Assembly: GCA_019739295.1 (NCBI GenBank)
Contig: JAHHDV010000001.1
Coordinates: 1 to 64,000 of the forward strand
Reading direction: 5' to 3'
DNA length: 64,000 nucleotides
Source of the DNA: Taibaiella sp.
GTDB taxonomy: Bacteria > Bacteroidota > Bacteroidia > Chitinophagales > Chitinophagaceae
The translations under genes and the position numbers were made by a program. Shown here piece by piece: positions 10,948 to 20,746 of this stretch. Position 1 is the stretch's first letter; every line of letters begins with the position of its first letter. The notes beneath the pieces are model-generated. The model was not told the DNA's origin and did not search any database. It worked only from the letters and a program-made list of their open reading frames with translations.

Positions 10948-11336
10948 ACTTATATATGAATATGCCATTATCAGGCTCGTTCCAAAAGTAGAACGGGAGG
11001 AATTCATGAATATAGGCATTCTGATGATGTGCAAGTCCAAAAGGTATACCAGGATCCGGCACGAACTGCAATATCAAAAAATAAAAAGTATGGCTCCCTG
11101 GCTGGATCTGACCTGCATTGAAGAGCAGTTATCTTCATTTGATAAGATCATCGAAGGGGCTCCGGATAGCGGCACAATAGGCCACCCCTTCCGCTTCACG
11201 AAAGGTTCAGGTGGCTGACGGCAAAGCGAAGCACGATGCTTCAGGCTTCACCGGTGCATAGCGGGAATAACAGAAGACCTGGATAAAACATTTGAAATCC
11301 TGTACCGCGAATATGTTACAATTCCGGGGAGAATAA
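10937..11336 (+). CDS. DUF3037 domain protein (frameshifted)
   Basis: The start is taken at ATG 10937 (MPDKLIYEYAIIRLVP), which overlaps the last codons of the kinase by 11 bases and implies translational coupling. After two C are removed near 11186, one G from 11262-11264 and one G from 11326-11329, the product is about 131 residues and contains ERFRWLTAKRSTMLQ and SPVHSG, the core signature of DUF3037. The corrected frame ends at TAA 11334-11336. The family has no known biochemical activity, and its repeated association with HipA-like kinases suggests a substrate or regulator role. The reconstruction is consistent with the family, but four base changes are needed in a short gene. Confidence 0.68.
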
Positions 11337-11350
11337 GTATCCAGGAAAGC

Positions 11351-13049
11351 TTACCAGAAGTCATATACCCTTCTTTGCATATTCCACCTGATGCCCGTAT
11401 AGAACATTAATGACTGCTGCTGAAGGGAATGCTCATCGATATTCATATAGCTCATCCCTGCTTCCAGGTATAAGTTCTGCATCAATTCGTAAGCTCCATT
11501 CAGGTTGATCAATAAACCGGCAGGACCGTCTGCATCCAGATAAGCAATACCCGAAATCAGACATCCTCGCAGAGGAAGGCTGGTAAATATAAGAGGAGAA
11601 ACCACCTGTTGCCTCTTGAGCATTTTTAATGGAGTAGATCCCGGTTAACCCTATTCTTAAATCCCTTATGGGCTGATAGTCGAAGGAAGCAATCCATTCC
11701 TGGAATCCGCTTCCTAACGGATGAGCAAGCGGCTGGTTATAATGTGTATAATTTGTAATGCGTGTCCTGTGCCGTATACGTCCATGGCCTTACTGCATTC
11801 CATTCCAACTGCAGATCCAGATTGCGTAATGTGAACGCATTGGTATATTTGATCCCCAGTTGCGTAGCAAACTGGTTCTTCCAGGACCCCTCGGAAAAGT
11901 TCCGGAAATCTATACTATTGGCAAAGCCCTGGCCATAAATCTGGAAATTATTCCATGGTAATGCTTTAAATGTAAGCCCCAGGCTTGTCTGATGCTGACC
12001 TGTCCATGAGCGGTGAAGCGTATTTCCATAAATCACAGGAATAAAATTATAGATATCCATAGCGTTATGCCTGTTGAAAACAGTAGACTCGAATAACCCA
12101 AGGTTAAACCTCCTGCCGATATTCATGCCCAGGTAATGCATACTTGCATATTTCTTCGGCAATCTCCGGTCACCACCCTGTGAAAAAATCATCAATCAAT
12201 TCCATGTACAGATTCTGATAGGTAAACCCACGCCAGTTATACCTCAATCGCAGGAAAGTAGCAGGAGCCCCGCTGCTCCCCAGGGAGGCAGGCTCCTGTA
12301 CCCGTCACCAATAAAATTCTTATCATAACCGAATGTGGCGGTTATATAGTCTTTGTAGACCGGGAAGTCTATATAAACCCCTGGCATACAGACCGTCAAA
12401 AGGCCGCTTGTGGGTACCGCCGGAATAAAAATCAAAGCCCGGGAAAAACCGGTGCTCATTGGCCATATTCGTAAAATAATTGGGAAACTTCTCCTGGGTC
12501 TCGGGCCACAACAGTATAAATACCGATATTCCTGAGGATCCTCGCTCTCACTTCAGCACCTCTCATAAATACATACTTGAGCTCTGAATGGTTATTCTCC
12601 AGACCTGCCTGAGCATATAAGACAGGATTCAGGTGCAAAAAAGAAATCTTCATTGCTATACTGGAGCAGGTTAGGTTCAGTCTGGTAGAAATATTTCAGG
12701 ATAGGCCGGTGTCTCCTTTCAGTGGCATCGGAATACATTAACATTAGGCTTGCCCCCATTCCCCGCTGATATTGTAGGCACGGTCTGCATTATGGATATC
12801 GATAGGATTGGCGACAGCATTCGGTGTAAGCTGGAAGAATTCTTTATACTCCGAAACCAAGGTAGGAAACATCGCGCCTGGATAAAGGTTTTAATGCGGT
12901 ACTGAAATCCCGGTTAATGAACCATTCCGTGGTTTCGATCCTGTCTACCAGTTTGTACTCATCAGAGCCTATGGGAATATAAGTATTCTGGGACAATAAT
13001 GCCCCGGGAAGTAAACAAGAAAGTTGCAACCCATAGAATTTTTTCTCAC
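11351..13049 (-). CDS. RemB/Wzi-like outer-membrane barrel protein (many frameshifts)
   Basis: Fragments in all minus-strand frames line up as one gene of about 550 residues. Recognisable stretches, in order, are SRRDVSYL near the N terminus, FLHLNPVLYAQAG, FGYDKNFIGDGYRSL, KYASMHYLGMNI, LGLFESTVF, an F-Y-G-Q-G strand, and a run containing H-Y-N-Q-P-L-A-H-P-L-G near the C terminus. This is the pattern of Bacteroidota gliding-associated RemB and related capsule-assembly Wzi-type barrels. These sit in the outer membrane and may bind or export surface polysaccharide. The start is uncertain: GTG at 13049 or ATG at 13034 gives a signal peptide after one or two base corrections. At least ten extra bases are needed overall. 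I infer sequence error, but true decay of this gene cannot be excluded. Confidence 0.6.
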
Positions 13050-13361
13050 TTTTTACTCAGATTTAAATGCCCTTAATACACAATTAAGCCCGCAAAATAC
13101 AAAACTATAATGACAATTTGTTCATATAACCCGCGGACTGAACTCCGGGATTCCCGGCAACTTTTGCCTTTCTTCATTCATTCCTGTCATAATAATAAAA
13201 ATGAGCCAATAGCCACTGAAAAAGGAAATGTCCCGTATCCTCTTTAACTTTGGCAGTTGTGTGAGCATAGCCTGTTTGAAAATTGCTAACGACCCGTTAT
13301 AGTGAATAAAATTCAAATATACAAAATTCAGCATGGGCTTAAATACATTAAATAATCACGG

Positions 13362-14106
13362 ATGAAAAAAATCGTATTTCTGGGTTTCTAAACCGATCGG
13401 GGCTGCCTGCCTGCAATATCTTCTGGAAATGCAAAGCCGGCTTTTCATCTGAAGTAATTGCTGTAAGCACTACGAACAGAAAAGAATTTGAATCCCTGCA
13501 AACCGTAGAACAAATCGCCCGGGACCATCAGGTTTCGTATTCTATCTTCACTGGATGAAATACCTGAGTGTGATATCATCTATTCCGTTCAGCATCATGA
13601 GATCTTAAAAACGCAGCATATCCGGAAAGCAAGATCCTTGGCGCTCAATCTACATTTAGCGCCACTCCCTGAATACAGGGGTTGCAACCAGTTTTCTTTT
13701 GCCATTATGGATGAAGCGCGATCTTTTGGTGTCAGCATTCACCGGATCGATGAACGAATCGACCATGGGGCTTTGCTTTTCGAAAAGAGGTTCTCCATCT
13801 CCCCGGATATCTGGGTAGAAGATCTATACCAAAAATCTGTAAATGCAGGGATCGAATTGTTTAAAGAGACCTTACCTGGTAATCCTGAGCAAGGACTATC
13901 AGGCTCAGGCTATAGATATACAAGGCCGCCGGAGCCGTATTTATTACAGAAAAGATATTCAGGCACTGAGACACATCTCGGTCTGCCAGGATGAGCATAC
14001 TATCGATAAACAAATCAGGGCTACATCCATGCCGGGATTTGAACCACCTTATACACTAATCAATGGAGAAAAAATTTATTTAATCAGAGAAAAACATTTA
14101 TCATGA
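13362..14106 (+). CDS. Formyltransferase family protein (four frameshifts)
   Basis: Starting at ATG 13362 (MKKIVFLG), removal of one base near 13390, 13445, 13548 and 13872 gives an unbroken 246-residue product. It has the formyltransferase active-site pattern NLHLAPLPEYRG, in which Asn and His match the catalytic pair of methionyl-tRNA formyltransferase. A downstream Asp lies in GVSIHRIDERIDHG. It is shorter than Fmt (about 310 residues) and lacks a clear C-terminal OB-fold. The substrate may therefore be a sugar nucleotide or another amine rather than Met-tRNA, with 10-formyl-tetrahydrofolate as the likely donor. Its stop overlaps the start of the rhodanese gene (ATGA), so the two are coupled. 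Confidence 0.72.
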
Positions 14107-14757
14107 AAGCAATAATACCGGTCAGCTTTGAAGACTTACAAAAACAATCCTGTACCATCGTGGACATCAGACCTACTGAAGAATTTACAGAAGGGTTTAT
14201 CCCCGGAAGCATCCATATGCCGTTGAGTAAATTAAAAGAGAGGTCTGCTGCTTTACTGGATAAAGACAGACCTGTTGTGGCTTGTTGGAGATCATCAACA
14301 GGTTAATGATGCTGCGAAGCTCCTTGAAGAAAACAAGTTTGCCGTGGCCGGATATTTCGAGGGGGGAATTCAACAATGGAAGGGCCGAAGGAAAAGAACT
14401 GGATATGATCATTATGATTGAACCTGATGAATATGCGATGGATGAGCCTTTTGATGATAACATACTGCTGCTCGATGTTCGCCTGGCGGAAGATTACGCA
14501 GCTTTACACGCGGAGAAAGCAGTATCTATGCCCTTAGCCACCTTTGGTGACGTGATCAATATCGCATCTGTGGACGACGATCAGAATGTCTATATCCATT
14601 GTGGCGGTGGAAGCAGTGCCATTACGGCGGCAACCCTGTTCAAAAAACAGGGATTTTCACAGCATACGGGGTAATAGAAGGAGGATTCAATGCCATGAAA
14701 TCGGAACCAAGAATCAAAATGGGCGAAAGAGCCCAAAAAGAGCAATGCAGAGAATAA
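14103..14757 (+). CDS. Tandem rhodanese-domain protein (four frameshifts)
   Basis: The corrected product is 216 residues with two rhodanese homology domains. The first begins VDIRPTEEFTEGFIPGS and the second LLLDVRLAEDYAALHAEKA. In the second domain the active-site loop is HCGGGSSA with the expected cysteine. In the first domain the reconstructed loop reads LVGDHQQV and has no cysteine, so that half is probably catalytically dead. The corrections are one base each in GG near 14279, GGG near 14384, TTTT near 14655 and GGGG near 14668. Rhodaneses carry a persulfide and act in sulfur transfer or sensing. Start-stop overlap with the formyltransferase suggests a shared function. Confidence 0.75.
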
Positions 14758-14842
14758 CGGGTCTCAGGATTCGGATGATTAACTTTTCAAAAAGGTGCTA
14801 TCTCTTTTAAAGGAAATTTTTCAATCAATATTAAGTATAAAT

Positions 14843-15927
14843 ATGAAGTTGATTCAACTATTGATCCCGGTACTCTTCATTCATTGTATTTCTGTTACCG
14901 GGTGGGGACAGAGGCAAATGGACCAATCTCTGGCAGAAAAGCTGGCAAGGCTTCCCCTCAGATGTATCGATCAGGAATATCCCAATAAAAACCAGCCACA
15001 GTGCAGAATCCGAAATCGATGCCCGTCTTTCTCCCAGGGAACTGCATCCCAGCTTTTATGGCTGTTTTGACTGGCATAGCGCCGTACATGGTCACTGGAT
15101 GCTGGTAAGGTTACTGAACCTTTATCCCGGTCTTCCCCAGCGTGATTCCATCATCAGGTTATTGAAAGCATCCTTTGACCCGCAGCATATCCGGGAAGAA
15201 GCAGCTTACTTCAGTAAATATAAATTAGGCAAAATATATGAAAGGACCTATGGGTGGGCCTGGCTGCTCAAGCTGGACCAGGAGCTTTATGAATCGCAGG
15301 ATCCTTTATTCCAGCAATGGCACCGGCAACTGCAACCCCTGACCGAAGTCATTGTCAGCCTTTGGAAGGAATATCTCCCTAAACAAACTTATCCGAACAG
15401 AACAGGTGTGCATCCTAATTCGGCCTTTGCATTGGGATTTGCTATGGATTGGGCTCAGGCTGTAAAACGATACTGCTTTTGCAGCAACACTGGTAAAAAA
15501 AAGCGAATGATTTCTATCTGGACAATGTGGCAACACCTGCATACCTGGAACCCGACGGCTCAGATTTCTTCTCACCCAGTCTCTGCATTGCAGACTTAAT
15601 GAAGGCAGGGTATTACACGGAAATGAATTCGCCCAATGGCTGGAAAAATTTTATACAGAAAAGAGCATTGCAAGGATCTGTGAAGTACCGCACGTAAGTG
15701 ACCGGATGGATTATCAGATTACCCACCTCGACGGTCTGATGCTGAGCAGGGCCTGGAACATGAGAAGAATAATCCGCCATATTCCCAAAGACCACCCTTT
15801 ATATCAGAAGTTCCTGAAGACAAGTGATGAGATGCTGACAGAAGCTTTGAATAATATCGATAAAGGAAATTACGGGGGTGAGCACTGGCTGGCTTCCTTT
15901 GCCGTATATGCCCTGACAGAATACTGA
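14843..15927 (+). CDS. DUF2891 family secreted protein (five frameshifts)
   Basis: The chosen start at 14843 gives a signal peptide (MKLIQLLIPVLFIHCISV). With one base removed near 14988, 15465 and 15495, and two at 15602-15605, the product is 359 residues. It contains SPRELHPSFYGCFDWHSAVHG and YGWAWLLKLDQELY, hallmarks of DUF2891, a family with an (alpha/alpha)-toroid look and no proven activity. The conserved His, Cys and Asp residues in the first motif could form an active site. It is the last gene in the heavily frameshifted stretch, and the spacing suggests it may follow the rhodanese gene in one transcript. An exported hydrolase or epimerase is possible. Confidence 0.72.
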
Positions 15928-16006
15928 TTCCTGCTGGCAGATAGCAAAATAATATTTCCTGAAGCATAGGAAAAACCATAACTTTAAGGGATCAATATAT
16001 TGACCC

Positions 16007-16834
16007 TTGGCAGCTAATTACCCTACATATAAATATACGGAAGATGATGCTAAAAATCAGCTGGCCCGGCTGGTCCGGTTAGATAATCCTGACAGCTACC
16101 CGTTTGATAATTTTCACGCTCATGCATACAATGAAATTCTTGTATTCACCAAAGGTGGCGGCAGGCACAACATCAATTTCAGGACTTATGCTGTCGAAGA
16201 CAATTCCGTACATTTGCTGGCTGCTCAGGATCTGCACTGGCTGGAACGGTCTATGGAATCAGAAGGTTTCGCTATCGTATACAAGGATCAATTCCTTCAG
16301 AAATTGCAAATGGTGCATCCTGATATCCATTTTCACCAGTTATTCGACCACTCGAAAGTGATCAACCTGAATGAGCAGGAGGCAGAGGAATTTGCCTTTA
16401 TCTTCAGGGAAATACTCGGGCAGTCTGCCCCATCCGCTTATCAGTTACAAATCATCGGGGCATTCCTGACCAAAGTAGCAAGCCTGGGACATCAGACCAT
16501 TCCTTCCGGTAAGATTTATGATCCTATTGTGGGGCTGTTGATCTTACACATTGAAAAGCATTTCAGGACAAAAAAGCAGGTCGATGATTATGCCCGTCTC
16601 CTGAGCGTCACCTCCAGGACTTTACAAAACCGGATCAAGAAAGCTTCCGGCCTTACTGTTTCAGAAATCATTCAGGAACGAATACTCAAAGAAGCTAAAA
16701 AACTTTTGTGTATTTCCGATATGAATATCGGCGAGATTGCTTTCGAATTGGGATTTAATGAGACACCTCATTTTACGAACTGGTTCAAAAGAAAAACCGG
16801 CTACCTCCCTTCCGATTACAAATACGGCAATTAA
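16007..16834 (+). CDS. AraC family transcriptional regulator
   Basis: The 275-residue protein has an N-terminal cupin-like sensor (FHAHAYNEILVFTKGGGRH, residues about 38-56) and a C-terminal AraC DNA-binding domain. The latter has two helix-turn-helix units, around VDDYARLLSVTSRTLQNRI and IGEIAFELGFNETPHFTNWF. The last residues, KRKTGYLPSDYK, match the family end motif. In the only open frame the first possible start is a TTG at 16007, as an in-frame TGA lies just before it. A nearby frameshift hiding an ATG is possible. The sensed signal and target genes are unknown; the T9SS genes downstream face the other way. Confidence 0.88.
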   Translation: MAANYPTYKYTEDDAKNQLARLVRLDNPDSYPFDNFHAHAYNEILVFTKGGGRHNINFRTYAVEDNSVHLLAAQDLHWLERSMESEGFAIVYKDQFLQKLQMVHPDIHFHQLFDHSKVINLNEQEAEEFAFIFREILGQSAPSAYQLQIIGAFLTKVASLGHQTIPSGKIYDPIVGLLILHIEKHFRTKKQVDDYARLLSVTSRTLQNRIKKASGLTVSEIIQERILKEAKKLLCISDMNIGEIAFELGFNETPHFTNWFKRKTGYLPSDYKYGN

Positions 16835-16868
16835 AGATGCCCGCTTGTTAATACAAGCGGGCATCTTT
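16833..16868. terminator. Bidirectional intrinsic terminator
   Basis: A perfect 15-base inverted repeat (16833-16847 with 16854-16868) with a 6-base loop overlaps the AraC stop codon and has A and T runs at its edges. It separates the convergent AraC and T9SS cargo genes. Confidence 0.85.
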
Positions 16869-16887
16869 CAATTTCAGATATCCGGAA

Positions 16888-18106
16888 TTACTGGATCAGA
16901 ATTTTGTTACTTACTTTTCCGGATTCGGTTTGGATATTCAGGAAATAAATTCCGTTCGCCACATCACCTATATCCAGGACTTTCTCTCCTTTACTGAATG
17001 TTTTTATCACCCTGCCTGACACATCAGATAGCTGGGTGGATTGAATATGAACGTTATCATCACAATCCAGGTTGATGAAATGGCTTGCAGGATTGGGAAA
17101 GATACTGAATGGACTGCTGACAGGTATCCTGCTGACAGAGGTGGTCCCGTCCAGTTTATACATCTTGCCGTTCCTTCCGCAAACAAACCCCAGGGCCGGG
17201 TTCACAAAATACAAATGCCATTTATTAAAATTGTCCGTAATTGCCGAAAATGTATGCATCAGCTCCCTGGTCATTCCTCCGTCTGAAGTTGTGAACAGCT
17301 GATTATCCTTTAAAAGGTATCCGGTCCCGGCATTTAAATAGCTGAATGAATGGGGGTATGACATGCCTGCAGGAGGCACAGTCGAAGCGGAAGCATCATC
17401 ATTCATATACAGGAATCCCGAACCACCCAATTCCGCATAACCTTGTCCGTCCGTATTGAAGATCTGAAACCCTTTATCAGCCGGGCTCAGATATGCCGGA
17501 AGCGTTCTTACGACTGTCCAGCTGACCCCATTGTCATCGGTCTTATATTGTTGATCATTTTTTTACGGCATATACTGTACTGCTGTTCACAATACTATAA
17601 TTGACATCACCAAAACCAGTCCCGGCAACAGGCACTGTAAATTCAGACCAGCTTGCACCTCCGTCATCAGTCTTGAGGGCTACAACAGTTACCGGCGCCC
17701 AGAGCGCAGTGATAATACCCACATCGCCATTAAAGAAAATCCTTATCTGATGCATCGGCTCTGAAGGTGCAGAGGCGGTCATCAGCATTGAAGTCATCTC
17801 TGTAAAATTTTCACCCCCATCGGTAGTCTGATACAGGTGATTATTGCTGCATATAAAGCCTGTACCACTGTTCACAAAGTACATTCCTTTGAATTGTTCG
17901 GCAGACGACAATGATTGCACCGTCCAGTTTTCACCACCATCGGCGGTTTTAAGAAAAGTGCCGTTATCTCCTATTGAAAAGCCGATATTTTCATTTACAA
18001 ATTGTACCGCATTCAGATGATTTGTTGTTCCTGTCGTCAATTCTGTCCATTGCGCAAAAAGCGCACAGGTAGCAGTAGTAAAAATGAGCGTTAATAAGTA
18101 CTTCAT
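16888..18106 (-). CDS. T9SS type A cargo protein with YCF48-like repeats (one frameshift)
   Basis: Two minus-strand pieces join when one base is removed from the T7 run near 17561 (AVKK becomes AVKNDQQYKTDD), giving about 405 residues. It starts with a signal peptide ending LFAQ. Repeats of the TxDGGxxWT type (TADGGENWT, TTDGGENF, KTDDGGASW) mark a YCF48/BNR-like beta-propeller. The C-terminal 75 residues (FSIFPNPASHF...GIYFLNIQ) form a type A sorting domain for the type IX secretion system. It is the last of three tandem cargo genes with 13-15 base gaps, so it is probably co-transcribed with them. The extracellular function is unknown. Confidence 0.85.
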
Positions 18107-18121
18107 TGTTGGTTCTATTTT

Positions 18122-19093
18122 TTAGTTAATAATAATTTTTTCTATTACGCTACCTTCTTCCGCCTGGATATTCAAAAAATACATTCCGCCCGGGAGACCT
18201 GATACGTTCAATGCCTTTTCCCTTTTGCTGAATATACGCACCACTCTACCCCACACATCCGTTAATTGAATGCTCCGGATCTGTACACTATTTTCATAAT
18301 CGAAGGTTAGGATATCATTTGCCGGATTGGGATAGATATCCAGCTTTTTCCTGAGTGAATAATTGCGCTCAACAGATAATGGCTCAAAATGAAACTGTAC
18401 ATCATCCAAATAAATAAAATGGGCAAGGCTACACGATGTACCCCCTGAGCCATAGCCTTTAGCCTCAAACCAGATACTGAAAGAGTCAGGCATAATACTT
18501 GTTCCTGTTGCGGGCAGATGAAATTCTCTATAAGTACCGGACGCTTCAAACCGCAATGAATCATGAGCCATGAGCTCTAAACCTCCTGCCGTATTTCTGC
18601 TGTAAGCAACAATATGGAGCATGGCTACCTTCTGATAAGTATCGTTAGGTATAAACGAATCAACCATATATTTATAAAAGCCCGAAATGCCATACAGCTT
18701 ATTTTCAAAATGCACTTTTGGCAACCCCCACAACGCATTTACATATCCGGAACTGCCATAGGCTAAAATCCCGGCAGAGCCGTTATACCACATATGCACA
18801 ATTGCTGCATAGGCGCCTGAGTGCGCATCTGTAGTGCGCAATAGTCCATGTAAGATCGCTGACCATTCCGGAATCACTTCGTTATCTTCAACCTCTCCTG
18901 CATGGAATACACCTTCTGCATTTCCTGATAAATAAGGATAACACAGCTGATGATCAGGAAAAGCATATTCGTTACTTACCGGTTCATAGGTTAACGTCTC
19001 ATTCCAGTCTTCAAATCCGAAATGCCATGTCTGTGCACCTGCAATTTTAGCAACAGGCAGGAACAACATAGACAACAAACAAATTCTTTTCAT
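18122..19093 (-). CDS. T9SS type A cargo protein, unrelated N-terminal region
   Basis: The intact 323-residue protein has a signal peptide (to about residue 20, KIAGAQ). Its central region, WHFGFEDWNETLTYEPVSN with later FHLPATGTSIMPDSFSIW, looks like a beta-sandwich of the carbohydrate-binding-module kind seen in surface glycoproteins. The C terminus (LDIYPNPANDILTF...YFLNIQAEEG) is a type A T9SS sorting domain very similar to those of both neighbours. Unlike them it has no YCF48 repeats. It lies in the middle of the tandem with 15- and 13-base gaps. No catalytic motif is visible and no enzymatic role is claimed. Confidence 0.85.
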   Translation of the reverse strand: MKRICLLSMLFLPVAKIAGAQTWHFGFEDWNETLTYEPVSNEYAFPDHQLCYPYLSGNAEGVFHAGEVEDNEVIPEWSAILHGLLRTTDAHSGAYAAIVHMWYNGSAGILAYGSSGYVNALWGLPKVHFENKLYGISGFYKYMVDSFIPNDTYQKVAMLHIVAYSRNTAGGLELMAHDSLRFEASGTYREFHLPATGTSIMPDSFSIWFEAKGYGSGGTSCSLAHFIYLDDVQFHFEPLSVERNYSLRKKLDIYPNPANDILTFDYENSVQIRSIQLTDVWGRVVRIFSKREKALNVSGLPGGMYFLNIQAEEGSVIEKIIIN

Positions 19094-19106
19094 AAAAGTT
19101 CAATTT

Positions 19107-20429
19107 TTAGTTCACAATAATTTTCTCACTCATATTTCCTTCTTCCGCCTGTATGTTCAAAAAATATACACCATCCGCTATATCTCCTATATCCAGTGCT
19201 TTTTGATCTTTATCAAACGCTTTAATAAGCTTTCCACCTATATCGAACAGCTGAATACTCTGGATCTGGACTTTGCTTTCATATTCAAGAGTGAGGATAG
19301 CACACGCCGGATTAGGATAAATTTTAAAATGGGACCTGAGCCCTGCAGTATAAACAGACAAAGGAGAACTGGCCGGCTGCAGGCTTTTGAATAAAGTGGT
19401 AAAGGGATCTACGAACAAATGATAATTACCGGCGGCATACCCTATACTGTCATTTGCAAACTGAATATAATGAGCCGTATTGTATTCCGTAGCGAATGAC
19501 TGAAGCACCCAGCTCTGGCCTGCATTGTCTGTTCTATAAATTTTGTCTGACATAACGATATAACCACAGGCATTATTGACAAAAAAGATATCCGTAGCAG
19601 TGCCGGCGGGATCCGGTAATGCCCTGTGTATCCAGCTTTCCCCACCGTCCGGGCTCACTTTCAGGTAGCCTTTTCCGCCGATGGCAAAAACATCATTCGC
19701 ATTGACAAAGTGAATCTTGTCTACATGATGCCATTCTCCGGGGTCATTCCAAGTACGTTCATCTGCTACAGACCATGAATTGCCCCCGTCAGTAGTTTTA
19801 AGGATATAACTTACATAGGATGAATCGGCAGGCCTGTAACCAAAACATGACACCAATCCCACTTCCTGGTCGATAAATTTTATTTCTGCAACCCGGGTAT
19901 CGAAAGACCCCTCGACCACGGGCAATTCAAGGGCAGTAAAAGTCAAACCTCCGTCTGTAGTTTTATATACACCTTGATAAGCAGCAGCTATATAACCCGT
20001 TCCATCACTGGCAAAACTTACATTTTCAATCCCATAGGAGCCGGCTGACTCCAGAAAAGAATGATCCAGCGCTGTCCAATGCATACCCCCGTCTTCCGTC
20101 TTCAGGATGACGTTCCAGGCACCAAAAGGGGTACCTCCTACGATATAACCTACTTCTTCATTTACAAAATCTGCTTCGTACAGAACTGTACCCATTATAT
20201 CTTCCGGCAGTTCATACTTTGTCCAGGTCAGCCCGCCGTCTTCAGTCTTTATAATATACCGGTCCTGATATGTAGTCAGGGGGATCATAAGCACCTTATG
20301 CTCATCCAGCACTTCCAATCTCAGCTGGTTGGCATGAGGGATCGTATCTTCAAATATTTCTTCCAGCTCCCATTGTGCTGCAACAGAGAAAGGGATCATC
20401 AGGATTAAAGAGGTAACCAGTCTTTTCAT
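19107..20429 (-). CDS. T9SS type A cargo protein with YCF48/BNR-like propeller
   Basis: The frame is open upstream to 20471, but MKRLVTSLILMIPFSVAAQ starting at 20429 is a proper signal peptide, so I use that start (440 residues). At least five TxDGGxxW-type repeats (KTEDGGLTW, KTEDGGMHW, KTTDGGLTF, KTTDGGNSW, RTDNAGQSW) point to a photosystem-stability/sialidase-like beta-propeller. The last 75 residues (FKIYPNPACAIL...YFLNIQAEEG) are a type A T9SS sorting domain. It is the first gene of the three-gene tandem. Ligand and activity are unknown. No sialidase catalytic residues could be recognised. Confidence 0.88.
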   Translation of the reverse strand: MKRLVTSLILMIPFSVAAQWELEEIFEDTIPHANQLRLEVLDEHKVLMIPLTTYQDRYIIKTEDGGLTWTKYELPEDIMGTVLYEADFVNEEVGYIVGGTPFGAWNVILKTEDGGMHWTALDHSFLESAGSYGIENVSFASDGTGYIAAAYQGVYKTTDGGLTFTALELPVVEGSFDTRVAEIKFIDQEVGLVSCFGYRPADSSYVSYILKTTDGGNSWSVADERTWNDPGEWHHVDKIHFVNANDVFAIGGKGYLKVSPDGGESWIHRALPDPAGTATDIFFVNNACGYIVMSDKIYRTDNAGQSWVLQSFATEYNTAHYIQFANDSIGYAAGNYHLFVDPFTTLFKSLQPASSPLSVYTAGLRSHFKIYPNPACAILTLEYESKVQIQSIQLFDIGGKLIKAFDKDQKALDIGDIADGVYFLNIQAEEGNMSEKIIVN

Positions 20430-20746
20430 AATGCCCATTATTGATTTTTCTGAGCTTAAAATTACCTGCACTCATACCGTAATCCATTGCGAAAGAAGGA
20501 ATATGATTTGCAAAAAACGGAACAAAAGGGATAAGAATATATCATCTGAACTGAGAATTGATTGGAATCCGTTTGTTTCAGCAGCATGAATTGCTTTTAT
20601 AAGGATGTATACAGGATAGGTATTGCGATGCTGCACCCTGCGTGATGATAACCATAAAAAAATATAATTCTTGATCCAATTGATTTATCTTAGTCATATT
20701 AAATCCTGGCGAACAGCCGCATATTCATTATAAACAAAAACAAGTA
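20430..20746. other. Divergent intergenic region, 317 bases
   Basis: This AT-rich gap separates the T9SS cargo operon (-) from the MFS transporter (+). It must hold both promoters, but I found no exact TAnnTTTG element on either strand, and no RNA gene or repeat was recognised. Confidence 0.5.

Noticed and set aside
13122..13334. 70-residue hydrophobic minus-strand open frame
   Set aside because: No signal, motif or context; lies in the gap before the RemB-like gene and is AT-driven.
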